This document shows, piece by piece, positions 1-8,282 of a DNA stretch of 64,000 nt. The translations under genes were made by a program, and so were the position numbers. The DNA is from Pseudomonas sp. MRSN 12121 (GTDB lineage Bacteria; Pseudomonadota; Gammaproteobacteria; Pseudomonadales; Pseudomonadaceae). The stretch lies in assembly GCF_000931465.1 (NCBI RefSeq), contig NZ_CP010892.1:5231388-5295387 (forward strand). Reading direction: 5' to 3'. Position 1 is the stretch's first letter; every line of letters begins with the position of its first letter. The notes below the pieces were generated by a model. It ran no database searches and was not told the origin of the DNA. It worked only from the letters and a program-made list of their open reading frames with translations.

Positions 1-246
1 GCATTGGGCATGAGAAAGGCTGCACTCGTAATTGAAAGCACTTTCACAGACGGTGACTTCGGTTATGAAAGAAATGAAAAAGTAGCACTTTACTACAGTA
101 ATATTTCCAGCCAACTCTATAAGAACCCGGACCTTCGTTTTCCTAATTTGACCAAAGACCAACCTCTCCCCCCTCATCCTATTCAGGGCTACCACGCCGA
201 CAAAGACATCAACTGGAAACCCACCGGGCGTGATGATGATTATTAA
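1..246 (+). CDS. Sel1-repeat-type protein, C-terminal part (cut by window start)
   Basis: Only the last 81 codons are present; the reading frame is open through base 1, so the gene starts outside the window. The tail NPDLRFPNLTKDQ...QGYHADKDINWKPTG-RDDDY is almost the same as the ends of the next two genes, so this is the first visible copy of a tandem paralogue array. Its last 14 bases (GATGATGATTATTAA) also contain the start codons of the next gene, implying translational coupling. Function is inferred from the copies downstream: a secreted Sel1-like protein, possibly an immunity protein. Confidence 0.8.
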   Translation, partial: ALGMRKAALVIESTFTDGDFGYERNEKVALYYSNISSQLYKNPDLRFPNLTKDQPLPPHPIQGYHADKDINWKPTGRDDDY

Positions 247-1099
247 AGCATTGCTAGTTGCTGCGCTATTAGGCAGCAGTAGCCTCTCCATGGCGTACGA
301 CTTCAAATGTATTCATGAAAAAGATACTGTTCCGCCTCTTGACCAGCAAGCGGATCAATGGTTTCAGCAAGCTCGGGCCCTTAGCCAAAAGCGCCCCGCT
401 GATTGGAGCAAGGTTGCCGAGCTATACCAACAAGCTGTAGAGAAAGGCCACTGGAAAGCGATGCATAACCTTGCGGAGCTATATTTACGTGGTGATGGGG
501 TTACCAGGGATACAAACAAGGCGATTGACTTATATCTAAAAATGACACAATTGCAGGTTCCATTGGGTTACTACGACATGAGCGTAATGACTCAACGAGG
601 AGTAGGTGTCATCCAATCAGATAAAGAGGCTATGTTATTCCTGATCAAAGCAGCTGACCTGGGCACCCCTCAGGCACAAACTAGAATTGGCTACATTTAC
701 ATCTACGACAAGAAAAACTATCCCGTAGGGTTGGGATATTTAAAATGCGCAGAAAAACAAGATTATGCGGACGCAGCTTATAAGCTCGGATCCTATTATG
801 AGGTCGTGGACGAAAACTATCCTGTCTCCATGCATTATTACCAGCGTGCCGCAGCTCTAGGGGAGCCCAAAGGTGCAATGGAGATCAAAAAAGTTTTTGA
901 AAAAGGCTTACATGATTATTCAAAAAACTTGAATTTGGCAAAAGCCTACGATGACATCTCTAGTCGCTTCTACAAAAAACCTGATCTGCGCCTACCCAAC
1001 TTAGCAAAAGACCTTCCACTTCCACCACATCCTATTCAGGGCTACCACGCCGACAAAGACATTAACTGGAAACCCACCGGGCGTGATGATGATTATTAA
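233..1099 (+). CDS. Secreted Sel1-repeat (SLR) protein, tandem copy 2
   Basis: The 288-residue product begins with a clear signal peptide (short charged start, then a hydrophobic AALLGSSSLSMA run, cleavage likely before YDFKC). Residues about 60-220 carry Sel1-like helical repeats (for example the AMHNLAELYLRGDGV and AQTRIGYIYIY segments), a protein-binding solenoid. The start is ambiguous: GTG at 230, ATG at 233 or ATG at 236. There is no clear Shine-Dalgarno and the start lies inside the end of the preceding copy, so coupling is likely. Base composition is clearly more AT-rich than the rest of the window, which suggests transfer. In pseudomonads, arrays of such proteins follow T6SS Tle1-type lipases as immunity proteins; the lipase would lie upstream of this window, so this role is inference. 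Confidence 0.85.
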   Translation: MMIIKALLVAALLGSSSLSMAYDFKCIHEKDTVPPLDQQADQWFQQARALSQKRPADWSKVAELYQQAVEKGHWKAMHNLAELYLRGDGVTRDTNKAIDLYLKMTQLQVPLGYYDMSVMTQRGVGVIQSDKEAMLFLIKAADLGTPQAQTRIGYIYIYDKKNYPVGLGYLKCAEKQDYADAAYKLGSYYEVVDENYPVSMHYYQRAAALGEPKGAMEIKKVFEKGLHDYSKNLNLAKAYDDISSRFYKKPDLRLPNLAKDLPLPPHPIQGYHADKDINWKPTGRDDDY

Positions 1100-1952
1100 A
1101 GCACTGCTAGCTGCTGCGCTATTAGGCAGCAGTAGCCTCTCCATGGCGTACGATTTCAAATGTATCCATGAAAAAGATACTGCTCCGCCTCTTGATCAGC
1201 AAGCCGATCAATGGTTTCAACAAGCTCGGACCCTTAGCAGAAAACGCCCGGCTGATTGGAGCAAGGTTGCCGAGCTGTACCAACAAGCAGTAGAGAAAGG
1301 CCATTGGAAAGCGATGCATAACCTTGCGGAGCTTTATTTACGTGGTGATGGGGTTGCCAAGGATACAAATAAGGCGATTGACTTATATCTAAAAATGATA
1401 CAGCTGCAGGTTCCACTGGGTTATTACGACATGAGCACAATGACCAAAAGAGGTCTCGGAGTTGTGCAATCAGACAGGACCGCCATGCAGTTCCTGATTA
1501 AATCCGCCGATATGGGAGGCCCTCAGGCTCAAACAAGAATCGGGTATATTTATATATATGAAAAAAACAAAGACCCTATTGGTATTAGCTATCTCAAATG
1601 CGCCGAAAGGCAAGACTATGCAGATGCCGCATATAAACTTGGTACGTATTATGAATCGGTAGATAAAAATTATCCTGTTTCTTTACACTATTATCAGCGA
1701 GCAGCGGCGTTAGGTGAACGAAAAGGAGCCATAGAAATAGAGGACGTGTTTCAAAATGGAAAGTTTTCTTATAACAAAGATAAGAAAACTGAAGATGCAT
1801 ACTACAAAGTATCTAGAGAGCTCGCCAAAAACCCAGACTTACGCTTCCCCAATTTAGCTAAAGAACACCAACTACCTCCGAACCCTGTACAGGGCTACCA
1901 CGCCGACAAAGACATCAACTGGAAACCCACCGGACGTGATGACGACTACTGA
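1086..1952 (+). CDS. Secreted Sel1-repeat (SLR) protein, tandem copy 3
   Basis: This 288-residue paralogue of the preceding gene has a nearly identical signal peptide and first 125 residues, a more diverged middle, and the same terminal motif (QGYHADKDINWKPTG then RDDDY). The start is GTG 1083, ATG 1086 or ATG 1089, again embedded in the end of the upstream copy (14-base overlap). The array ends here: the last copy has GATGACGACTACTGA, which no longer supplies a following start. The pattern of conserved ends and variable centre suits duplicated immunity or adaptor proteins with diverging specificity. No enzyme motif is visible. Confidence 0.85.
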   Translation: MMIIKALLAAALLGSSSLSMAYDFKCIHEKDTAPPLDQQADQWFQQARTLSRKRPADWSKVAELYQQAVEKGHWKAMHNLAELYLRGDGVAKDTNKAIDLYLKMIQLQVPLGYYDMSTMTKRGLGVVQSDRTAMQFLIKSADMGGPQAQTRIGYIYIYEKNKDPIGISYLKCAERQDYADAAYKLGTYYESVDKNYPVSLHYYQRAAALGERKGAIEIEDVFQNGKFSYNKDKKTEDAYYKVSRELAKNPDLRFPNLAKEHQLPPNPVQGYHADKDINWKPTGRDDDY

Positions 1953-2024
1953 GAAACCGTAAACCCGCTACTCCCGACAAAGAACCAAACCTCACTACCG
2001 ACCCGCCAATAAAGGAACAAGCCG

Positions 2025-2228
2025 ATGCGCACCACACTAGGGATAGTGGCAATTGTACTGTTCAGCCTGTCGATTCTCAGTGCGCTACTGGGCCTGGGAG
2101 GTATTGCCGCAGGTGTAACCGGTGGGGGGAGCGTGTCCGGTCTCGTGGACATTGCCTTTACGGTGGCGAAAATACTCTTTGTCTTGAGCCTGATAGGCGG
2201 GCTGCTGATGCTGGCCTGCCCCAAGTAA
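2025..2228 (+). CDS. Small two-helix membrane protein
   Basis: The 67-residue product is preceded by AAGGAAC eight bases before the ATG. Two hydrophobic segments are visible (about residues 5-25 and 42-64) separated by a Gly-rich turn, and it ends with a Cys-Pro-Lys. It sits 72 bases after the Sel1 array but has the higher GC of the host chromosome, so it need not belong to that array. No family was recognised; it could be a small inner-membrane protein of unknown function. Confidence 0.6.
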   Translation: MRTTLGIVAIVLFSLSILSALLGLGGIAAGVTGGGSVSGLVDIAFTVAKILFVLSLIGGLLMLACPK

Positions 2229-2346
2229 TGGCAGGAAGCGGCCCCGGGTCGACCAGGAACGCCACCTCCCTATCTCACCGCCTCGACGCCCACTCCCGTG
2301 CCCTTCCCCCAGGTAGCGCGAACTACCAGGCGATGCCCCAGCGAAC

Positions 2347-3156
2347 CTACCCCGCCAGCATGCTCAACATCACCAGCACCAGCAGGCCGATGTACACCCG
2401 GGCATGTAGCCCATCGGGAATGCGCCCGATCCAGGGCGATGCCAGACGAACGCCCAGCAGGGAGCCGAGGGTCAGCACGACGAAGGCGAGCAGATCGATA
2501 TAGCCGATGTACCAGGGGCCCAGGTCGAAGTGGCTGAAGCGGGCCAGGGCCAGGTACGTCAGGGTTCCGGCGAGGGCCACCGGTACGCTCAGCGGATTGG
2601 CCATGGAGGTGGCCTGGATCATGCTCAGGCCGCAACGACGCAGCAGGGGCACGGTCATCACGCTGCCACCGACGCCGAGAAAAGTGGCGATGATTCCAAT
2701 CCCCAGGCCGCCGCTCAGGGTTTCGCCCCGGCCCAGGCGACGCGCGGAACGACGCTCGGCCTGCTGCAGAAAACCGCGCCGCAACAGGCAGTCGGCAATG
2801 GTTAGCGCCAGGTAGGCGATAAAGGCATAGCGGATCAACTTGCCGCTCGCCAGCATCGCCCCGGCTGCGCCCAGCACTGCCCCCAGGCCGATATAGCCGC
2901 CCAGCGGCCACAGGTAATGGCGGATCAGGTTGCCCGCGCGACGATGCTTTGCGCTGGCCAGCAGGGCGTTGACGATCATCACGCAAGTCGAAGTGGCCAC
3001 CGCAACGTGCATGGCCGACTGACTGACGGCGGGGTCGTGGCTGCCCAACAGCATCCGGTACAGCAACGGCACCACGACGAAGCCGCCCCCAAAGCCGAAC
3101 AGTACCGCGCTAATCCCGGTCATACAGCCACACAACGCCAGCCACAGGTAAAACAT
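2347..3156 (-). CDS. TauE/SafE-family sulfite/anion exporter
   Basis: This is an integral membrane protein of 269 residues with about eight hydrophobic segments and the N-terminal glycine-rich GFGGGFVVVPLL motif, repeated as FLGVGGSVMTVPLL in the second half. That internal repeat is typical of the TauE/SafE (DUF81) family, which exports or imports sulfite and organosulfur anions across the inner membrane. The ATG at 3156 is chosen because AAGGGAG stands eight bases upstream; an in-frame ATG at 3240 adds 28 non-conserved residues and would run into the divergent AraC promoter. It is transcribed divergently from the AraC gene, which may control it. Confidence 0.88.
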   Translation of the reverse strand: MFYLWLALCGCMTGISAVLFGFGGGFVVVPLLYRMLLGSHDPAVSQSAMHVAVATSTCVMIVNALLASAKHRRAGNLIRHYLWPLGGYIGLGAVLGAAGAMLASGKLIRYAFIAYLALTIADCLLRRGFLQQAERRSARRLGRGETLSGGLGIGIIATFLGVGGSVMTVPLLRRCGLSMIQATSMANPLSVPVALAGTLTYLALARFSHFDLGPWYIGYIDLLAFVVLTLGSLLGVRLASPWIGRIPDGLHARVYIGLLVLVMLSMLAG

Positions 3157-3267
3157 CGAAGTGCTCCCTTGATAGAAGAGCGCCACGGTAGAGCGCCAGG
3201 GCTTGGCCGGCTTCAGCAAGTCGGCCAATATTCTTTGCATTTACGCCAACCTGCAAAGGCCCGAACG

Positions 3268-4122
3268 ATGCGCAACACCTCGATCGACCTGCTGGACCCC
3301 ACGCCCCGCGCCCTGGTGGCGATCGGCAGCGATTACCCCTACGGCCATCTGCTGCCGAGCCACCGCCATCGGCGCGCGCAATTGTTGTACGGCGCCACCG
3401 GGGTGATGCAGGTGAGTACCCGGGACGGCCGCTGGGTGGTGCCGCCACAGCGGGCGGTGTGGATTCCGCCGCAGGTGAATCATGAAGTGTTGATGCTGGG
3501 GGTCAGCACCCGCAGCCTGTACATCGAGCCGGAGGCGATGCCGGCGCTGGGCAGCGAGTGCCAGGTGATCAGCGTGTCGCCGCTGATGCGGCAGTTGTTG
3601 CTGGAGGCCGTGGACCTGCCGCTGGAGTACGACGAAAACGGACGCGACGGCGCGCTGGTCAGCCTGTTGCTGCATGAACTGACCCGCGCCAGCCACCTGC
3701 CCCTGCATGTGCCCCTGCCCGAATCACCTCCTCTGCTCGCCCTGTGCCAGGCGTTCCTGCAAGAGCCCAACGCACATCAGGCGCCAGTTGCCTGGGCGCA
3801 GCACCTTCATATCAGCCTGCGCACCTTCACCCGCCTGTTTCGCCAGCAGACCGGCATGAGCTTCGTCCAGTGGCGCCAGCGCGCTTGTGTGGTCAGGGCC
3901 TTGACCCGCCTGGCCGCCGGCGAGGCCGTGACGCGCATTGCCCTCGATCTCGGCTACGACAGCCCTGCCGCGTTCTCCACCATGTTCCGCCGGATCCTGG
4001 GGCAGGCGCCCACGGCCTACCTCGCCGCGGAACTCCCGGCACCAGGCAAAGCCTTGTCACGAAGACATTCAGGCGATCGGCAAAATGAGTTTGATCCGCG
4101 AGCAAAACAACTGTACAAATAA
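3268..4122 (+). CDS. AraC-family transcriptional regulator
   Basis: The 284-residue protein has an N-terminal cupin-like sensing domain (HRHRRAQLLYG near residue 30, then a WVVPPQRAVWIPP segment) and a C-terminal double helix-turn-helix of AraC type (HISLRTFTRLFRQQTG, then the IALDLGYDSPAAFSTMFRR signature, about residues 185-265). ATG 3268 is used because the sensing domain begins there; the frame stays open further upstream but through antisense of the exporter. It is divergent from the TauE/SafE gene, so control of that gene is likely. The last 20 residues after the HTH are low-complexity and charged. Confidence 0.88.
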   Translation: MRNTSIDLLDPTPRALVAIGSDYPYGHLLPSHRHRRAQLLYGATGVMQVSTRDGRWVVPPQRAVWIPPQVNHEVLMLGVSTRSLYIEPEAMPALGSECQVISVSPLMRQLLLEAVDLPLEYDENGRDGALVSLLLHELTRASHLPLHVPLPESPPLLALCQAFLQEPNAHQAPVAWAQHLHISLRTFTRLFRQQTGMSFVQWRQRACVVRALTRLAAGEAVTRIALDLGYDSPAAFSTMFRRILGQAPTAYLAAELPAPGKALSRRHSGDRQNEFDPRAKQLYK

Positions 4123-4126
4123 ACAG
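4091..4126 (+). promoter_or_regulatory. Promoter with overlapping LexA (SOS) box
   Basis: CTGTACAAATAAACAG at 4111-4126 fits the gammaproteobacterial LexA pattern CTGT-N8-ACAG exactly. A -35-like TTGATC (4091-4096) and -10-like TACAAA (4114-4119) with a 17-base spacer overlap it, so LexA would block this promoter. The box ends 41 bases before the ATG of the XRE-type gene at 4168. LexA binding is inferred from the match alone. Confidence 0.7.
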
Positions 4127-4167
4127 TATTTTATCGAATCACCTTCACTCGCTTCCGGAGAAAACCC

Positions 4168-4485
4168 ATGGCCTCACTCGCGATGAAAGTCACCCTGGAA
4201 CGTATCGCCCTCTTCCAGTTCACCCCCGAACACTGCCTTCAGGCCCGCGCCATGCTGGGCTGGAGCCAGGAGTACCTGTCGCAGGCATCCGGCGTCTCGG
4301 TAGACGCCATCCAGCGTTTCGAGGCCGGCGGCGAATTGCTCGACGTCACCCGCCTGGCGCTCGCGTTTTGCCTGGAGGCCGAAGGCCTGGTGTTCTTCCC
4401 CGGCTTCGCTCCGGGGCGCGGCATGAATATCAAGGGCGCCACGCCCAACCCGATGGAACGGCCGGACTACCTGCTGATCGAGTGA
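4168..4485 (+). CDS. XRE-type helix-turn-helix protein, predicted SOS-controlled
   Basis: The 105-residue protein carries one Cro/CI-type HTH at about residues 24-60 (ARAMLGWSQEYLSQASGVS then AIQRFEAG), followed by a short tail with no enzymatic motif. GGAG nine bases before the ATG supports the start. The upstream LexA-type box suggests it is induced by DNA damage. Its 3' end overlaps the convergent kinase gene by 19 bases. It could be a small repressor or antirepressor; targets are unknown. Confidence 0.8.
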   Translation: MASLAMKVTLERIALFQFTPEHCLQARAMLGWSQEYLSQASGVSVDAIQRFEAGGELLDVTRLALAFCLEAEGLVFFPGFAPGRGMNIKGATPNPMERPDYLLIE

Positions 4486-5024
4486 TCCAGGGCGCTCAGC
4501 ACCTCTTCCTCCAACGCCTGCACCGAGCAGTGAGTGGTATCGAGGCGGATCACCGGGCAACTCAGGCCGGTGATCCAGCTTTCATGCCGACGCAGGCTGC
4601 GCGTGCCTTGGCCGCCGGTGTCGTAGCCGGCCGCCCAGGCGAGGAACGTCTGGGTAGCGAGGTGGCGTTCACCGCCCTCATGGATCTGCTCGCCATAGCG
4701 CTGAAACTCGCGTGCCCGCAGGCGCTGCAAACGGATCTCGGGATCCAGCCGCAGGAAAACGACATGGGTGAACGCAGGAATCATCGGGTCGCCCCAGCCA
4801 CACAGCGAGCCCGACAATACCCAGCTGTCCAGCCCCGTTACCTCCTGTTGCAGCAGCCGGATGCGCTCGTCCCGTGGCCGTCGAAGGCTGAAGGGACGTT
4901 CGCTGGGATGCCAGAAGAAGTTGTCCGAGTCGAAATGCGCTATCCCCAGACGCCGGGCCAGCGCCTGGCCCAGGGTCGTGGTGCCGGAGCCGGACGCTCC
5001 GAACAGGTGCAGCCGATAAGCCAT
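4467..5024 (-). CDS. P-loop nucleotide kinase-like protein (AAA_17/AAA_18 type)
   Basis: The 185-residue cytosolic protein starts with the Walker A motif GASGSGTTTLG (residues 9-19), followed by HFDSDNFFW, which resembles the substrate segment of adenylate/shikimate kinase-like proteins. The later LDPEIRLQRLRAREFQRYG region resembles a lid. Such stand-alone P-loop proteins are annotated as adenylate-kinase-like; the substrate is unknown. The start is the first ATG of the domain. Confidence 0.75.
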   Translation of the reverse strand: MAYRLHLFGASGSGTTTLGQALARRLGIAHFDSDNFFWHPSERPFSLRRPRDERIRLLQQEVTGLDSWVLSGSLCGWGDPMIPAFTHVVFLRLDPEIRLQRLRAREFQRYGEQIHEGGERHLATQTFLAWAAGYDTGGQGTRSLRRHESWITGLSCPVIRLDTTHCSVQALEEEVLSALDHSISR

Positions 5025-5112
5025 CGCAAGGTCCGTGGGCAGGGGGAGTTTTCTAGATACTCCCCCACGGGCCGGTCCGGCAACCCGGTGCAGGTCGGGC
5101 CCGATGAAGGGC

Positions 5113-6171
5113 CTACAGGCCGCTCGTCGCCGCTTGCCCGGCTACCGGGTCGACCTCCATCCACCAGGCGTATCCCCGCTGCGGCTGCGCCAGGTTGAAA
5201 GCCTCGCCCATCCGCGGCGTGGCAATGGCGATGCTGCGTTCCCAGGCGAGCGAGAGGATGCGGTCGAACGGCTCGTACCAGGCATGCATCGACAGGTCGA
5301 AGGTGCCGTTGTGGATGGGCAGCAACCAGCGCCCCCTGAGGTCGATATGCGCCTGCAGGGTCTGCTCCGGTTGCATGTGCACGCCCGGCCATTCGACGTT
5401 GTAGGCACCGGTTTCCATGAGGGTCAGGTCGAAGGGGCCATAACGCTCGCCAATCCGCTTGAAGCCGTCGAAGTAACCGCTGTCACCGCTGAAGAAGATC
5501 CGTGTGTCGCCATCGATCATCACCCAGGACGCCCACAGGGTAGCGTTGCCATCGAACAGGCCACGGCCGGAAAAATGCTGCGAAGGCGTGGCGACAAAAC
5601 GGATGCCATCGACTTCCGTGCCTTCCCACCAATCCAGCTGGCGAACCTTGTCGGCAGGCACTCCCCACTTGATCAGGGTATCGCCCACTCCCAGCGGAGC
5701 GAGGAAATGGCGGGTCTTGGCCGCCAGCTTGAGCACAGTCTGGTGGTCCAGGTGATCGTAGTGGTCATGGGACAGGATCACCGCCTCGATCGGTGGCAAT
5801 TCGTCCAGGCCGATGGGGGGCTGATGAAAGCGTTTCGGGCCGGCCCACTGCACGGGCGATGCGCGCTCGGCGAACACCGGGTCGGTGATCCAGAACTTGC
5901 CGCGCAGCTTCAGCAGTACCGTCGAATGGCCCAGGCGGAAAACGCTCTGGTCCGGTGCCGCCACCAGTTGTTCCCGGGTCAGCGGTTGCACCGGGATGGC
6001 TCCGACCGGCCGGGTATTGCGCGGTTTGTGGAACAGCATGCGCCAGAAGATGCCCAGCGTCTTGCCCAGCCCGGCACGCCGTACCGGCGCGTGATTGCGG
6101 AACGCGCCTTGTTCCTGCAGGGACGTTTCGGCACGTGGGGCGCTGTTTACGTGGGAAGAGGAAATGGCCAT
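5113..6171 (-). CDS. MBL-fold metallo-hydrolase (NAPE-PLD / UlaG-like)
   Basis: The metal-binding signature HDHYDH at residues 135-140 (from the ATG at 6171) and the later FFSGDSGYFDGF and LMETGAYN segments place this 352-residue protein in the metallo-beta-lactamase superfamily, in the branch resembling N-acyl-phosphatidylethanolamine phospholipase D and UlaG. TTGGAG ten bases before the ATG supports 6171; an upstream ATG at 6246 would add 25 residues lacking similarity to the fold. No classical signal peptide is visible. It is divergent from the TetR gene and may be its target. The substrate cannot be told from the sequence. Confidence 0.85.
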   Translation of the reverse strand: MAISSSHVNSAPRAETSLQEQGAFRNHAPVRRAGLGKTLGIFWRMLFHKPRNTRPVGAIPVQPLTREQLVAAPDQSVFRLGHSTVLLKLRGKFWITDPVFAERASPVQWAGPKRFHQPPIGLDELPPIEAVILSHDHYDHLDHQTVLKLAAKTRHFLAPLGVGDTLIKWGVPADKVRQLDWWEGTEVDGIRFVATPSQHFSGRGLFDGNATLWASWVMIDGDTRIFFSGDSGYFDGFKRIGERYGPFDLTLMETGAYNVEWPGVHMQPEQTLQAHIDLRGRWLLPIHNGTFDLSMHAWYEPFDRILSLAWERSIAIATPRMGEAFNLAQPQRGYAWWMEVDPVAGQAATSGL

Positions 6172-6280
6172 GAATCTGTGACTCCAAGGAACCCGGCAAG
6201 GCTCCGGTGATTCTCTGCGGGATGAGAAAAAGGCCAGTGCACGCACGCCTCGGCCGACCCTCTTTGTTCTTGCCTTGAAT

Positions 6281-6296
6281 TACACTAGGTAGTGTA
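6281..6296. promoter_or_regulatory. TetR-type operator palindrome
   Basis: TACACTAGGTAGTGTA is a perfect 7-bp inverted repeat around a 2-bp centre. It lies in the 204-bp region between the divergent MBL-hydrolase gene and the TetR gene, which is where a TetR-family autorepressor normally binds. Assignment to the adjacent TetR is inference from position and symmetry. Confidence 0.65.
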
Positions 6297-6375
6297 GTTT
6301 TTCTAGATTGCAACAACCCCGCGGCTAAGTAAACTGCCCCGGACGATTGCCCACGACCGCCACCGAACCCAACTT

Positions 6376-6984
6376 ATGACAGCTCCAAAGCGCCTGACCG
6401 ACCGTAAACGCGAAGCCATCCTCCAGGCGGCGATCACCGAATTCCGCGCCAGCGGGTTCGATATCACCAGCATGGACAAGATCGCGGCGACGGCCGGTGT
6501 TTCCAAGCGCACGGTGTACAACCACTTTCCCAGCAAGGAAGAGTTGTTCACTGAAATCCTGCACAAGCTATGGGCGAGCATCAGGGCGCGGTCGGACATT
6601 CTTTACCAGCCAGGATTAACCCTGCGTGAACAGTTGCGGGCGTTGTTGCTGGCCAAGCTGCAACTGCTGGCCGACCACAACTTCCTCGACCTGGCGCGGG
6701 TCGCCATTGCCGCCACTCTGCACTCCCCCGAGCGCGCCCAGTACATGGTGGCGCGCATGGGCGAACGCGAAGAAGGCTTGATGGTATGGATTCGTGCGGC
6801 CGCGGCGGACGGGCGGCTCAAGCCCCTGGACCCGGACTTCGCCGCCCAGCAGCTGCATGGCATGCTCAAGACGTTCGCCTTCTGGCCACAGGTCACCCTG
6901 AATCGCCCTCCTCTCGAAGCGCCGGAACAACAACGCATCGTCGAATCGGCGATAGACATGTTCCTGGCCTGCTACCAGGCCTGA
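6376..6984 (+). CDS. TetR/AcrR-family transcriptional regulator
   Basis: This is a 202-residue repressor-type protein. The N-terminal HTH (about residues 12-55) contains ITSMDKIAATAGVSKRTVYNHFPSKEELF, the TetR_N signature (positions about 28-57). The C-terminal half is helical and resembles the AefR-like TetR_C_7 ligand domain. It is divergent from the MBL-fold gene, and the shared intergenic region contains a 16-bp palindrome. It probably represses itself and possibly the hydrolase in response to an unknown ligand. Confidence 0.9.
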   Translation: MTAPKRLTDRKREAILQAAITEFRASGFDITSMDKIAATAGVSKRTVYNHFPSKEELFTEILHKLWASIRARSDILYQPGLTLREQLRALLLAKLQLLADHNFLDLARVAIAATLHSPERAQYMVARMGEREEGLMVWIRAAAADGRLKPLDPDFAAQQLHGMLKTFAFWPQVTLNRPPLEAPEQQRIVESAIDMFLACYQA

Positions 6985-7101
6985 ATGCTTCTCCTGTCGC
7001 TGTCTGCGCCAGCGGATCTTGCCCCTCTCCCCCACCTCCAACCGCTCTGCAATGGGTGTTTGCGTACGGCCGTGCCATTAAATGGCCTGCAAGGACACTG
7101 A

Positions 7102-7119
7102 TTATTCCTACTGGAATAA
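7102..7119. promoter_or_regulatory. Inverted repeat upstream of diguanylate cyclase gene
   Basis: TTATTCC-TACT-GGAATAA is a perfect 7-bp dyad in the 221-bp gap before the cyclase gene, about 87 bases before its ATG. It is AT-rich within GC-rich DNA, as expected for a protein-binding site; the binder is unknown. Confidence 0.45.
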
Positions 7120-7205
7120 ATGACAATGTTCGCCACCTTGCCCACCGAAGGGCGCAGGCATAAAAAACACCACAAAGTGTTTCAACGCAGGACTGGCGTA
7201 CATCC

Positions 7206-8270
7206 ATGGATAACCAACAAGGCAAAGGGCTGTCGTTTGCCAAGCGCATTTACCTGCCCCGGGTGATCGGGCTGGGGATCGGCTGTTTCAGCGTGTTCGC
7301 CGGGTTGTACCCGATATCGCAGCCGCCCTGGGTATGGATACTCCTGGTGTTCAACGGCTATGTCTGGCCACACCTGGCCTACCTGATCTCGACCCGCGCG
7401 GCCTTCCCCTACCAGGCCGAACGCCGCAACCTGCTGGGCGACTCGCTGTTCGGCGGCTTCTGGGCCGCGGCAATGCAATTCAACCCGCTGCCGACCGTCA
7501 CCATCCTGGCCATGATGACCATGAACAACGTCGCCGCCGGCGGCGGGCGGCTGTTCGTCCGGGGCCTGCTGGCGCAACTGGGCGGCGTGCTACTCGCCTG
7601 GCTGTTGCTCGGCCCGGCGTTCATCGGACACACCACGCAACTGCAGATCTACGCCTGCCTGCCCATGCTGACCCTCTACCCGATGGCCGTGGGCATGGTC
7701 TGCTACCAACTGGCGATCAAACTCGCCGCGCACAAACGCACCCTGAAGGCGCTGAGCCGCACCGACAGCCTCACCGGCCTGCTCAACCATGGCGCCTGGA
7801 AAGACCTGCTGCACCTCAAGTTCGTCAAATGCCAGCAGCAACGCGGCCACGGCACCATTGCCCTGATCGATATCGATCACTTCAAGCAGATCAACGACAG
7901 CCACGGCCATATCCTCGGCGACGCCGTGCTGCATCAACTGAGCCGGGACCTCAAGCGCAACCTGCGCCAGGGCGATCTGGCCGGACGCTACGGCGGCGAT
8001 GAGTTCTGCGTGATCCTGCCGGCGACCAGCCTGCAGCAGGCCAGCGAAGTGATGGAGCGGCTGCGGGAGCTGTTCGGCGATTACCGCCACCCGGGGGTGC
8101 CGCAACTGCGGGTCAGCCTGAGTATCGGCCTGGCCACCTGGCACCCGGGCTTGCGCGATGCCGCCGCATGGCTCATCGAAGCCGACCGGGCCCTGTATGT
8201 GGCGAAAAACACCGGTCGCAATAAAATCGCCAGCGCCAGCCTGCCCGGCAGCCTGTCCATCGCCACGTGA
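7206..8270 (+). CDS. Membrane diguanylate cyclase (MASE2-GGDEF)
   Basis: This enzyme makes cyclic di-GMP from two GTP at the inner membrane. Residues about 18-175 form several hydrophobic helices of MASE2 type, as in E. coli AdrA/DgcC. A GGDEF domain follows from about residue 185 (TDSLTGLLNH start). The active loop GGDEF is intact at 263-267, and an RxxD inhibitory site (R254-D257) lies five residues before it, so product inhibition is likely. The total of 354 residues is normal for the class. The neighbour downstream is a BdlA-like receptor, which in P. aeruginosa responds to c-di-GMP-linked dispersion cues; a functional link is inference. Only a weak ribosome site (AGGA, 13 bases) precedes the ATG. 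Confidence 0.93.
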   Translation: MDNQQGKGLSFAKRIYLPRVIGLGIGCFSVFAGLYPISQPPWVWILLVFNGYVWPHLAYLISTRAAFPYQAERRNLLGDSLFGGFWAAAMQFNPLPTVTILAMMTMNNVAAGGGRLFVRGLLAQLGGVLLAWLLLGPAFIGHTTQLQIYACLPMLTLYPMAVGMVCYQLAIKLAAHKRTLKALSRTDSLTGLLNHGAWKDLLHLKFVKCQQQRGHGTIALIDIDHFKQINDSHGHILGDAVLHQLSRDLKRNLRQGDLAGRYGGDEFCVILPATSLQQASEVMERLRELFGDYRHPGVPQLRVSLSIGLATWHPGLRDAAAWLIEADRALYVAKNTGRNKIASASLPGSLSIAT

Positions 8271-8282
8271 ACAGCCCCTGAA

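Noticed and set aside
1..2228. Insertion sequence or prophage around the AT-rich Sel1 genes
   Set aside because: No transposase, integrase or terminal repeats are visible; only composition suggests transfer.
4368..5198. A 276-codon plus-strand frame after the XRE gene
   Set aside because: It overlaps the XRE gene out of frame and is antisense to the P-loop kinase.
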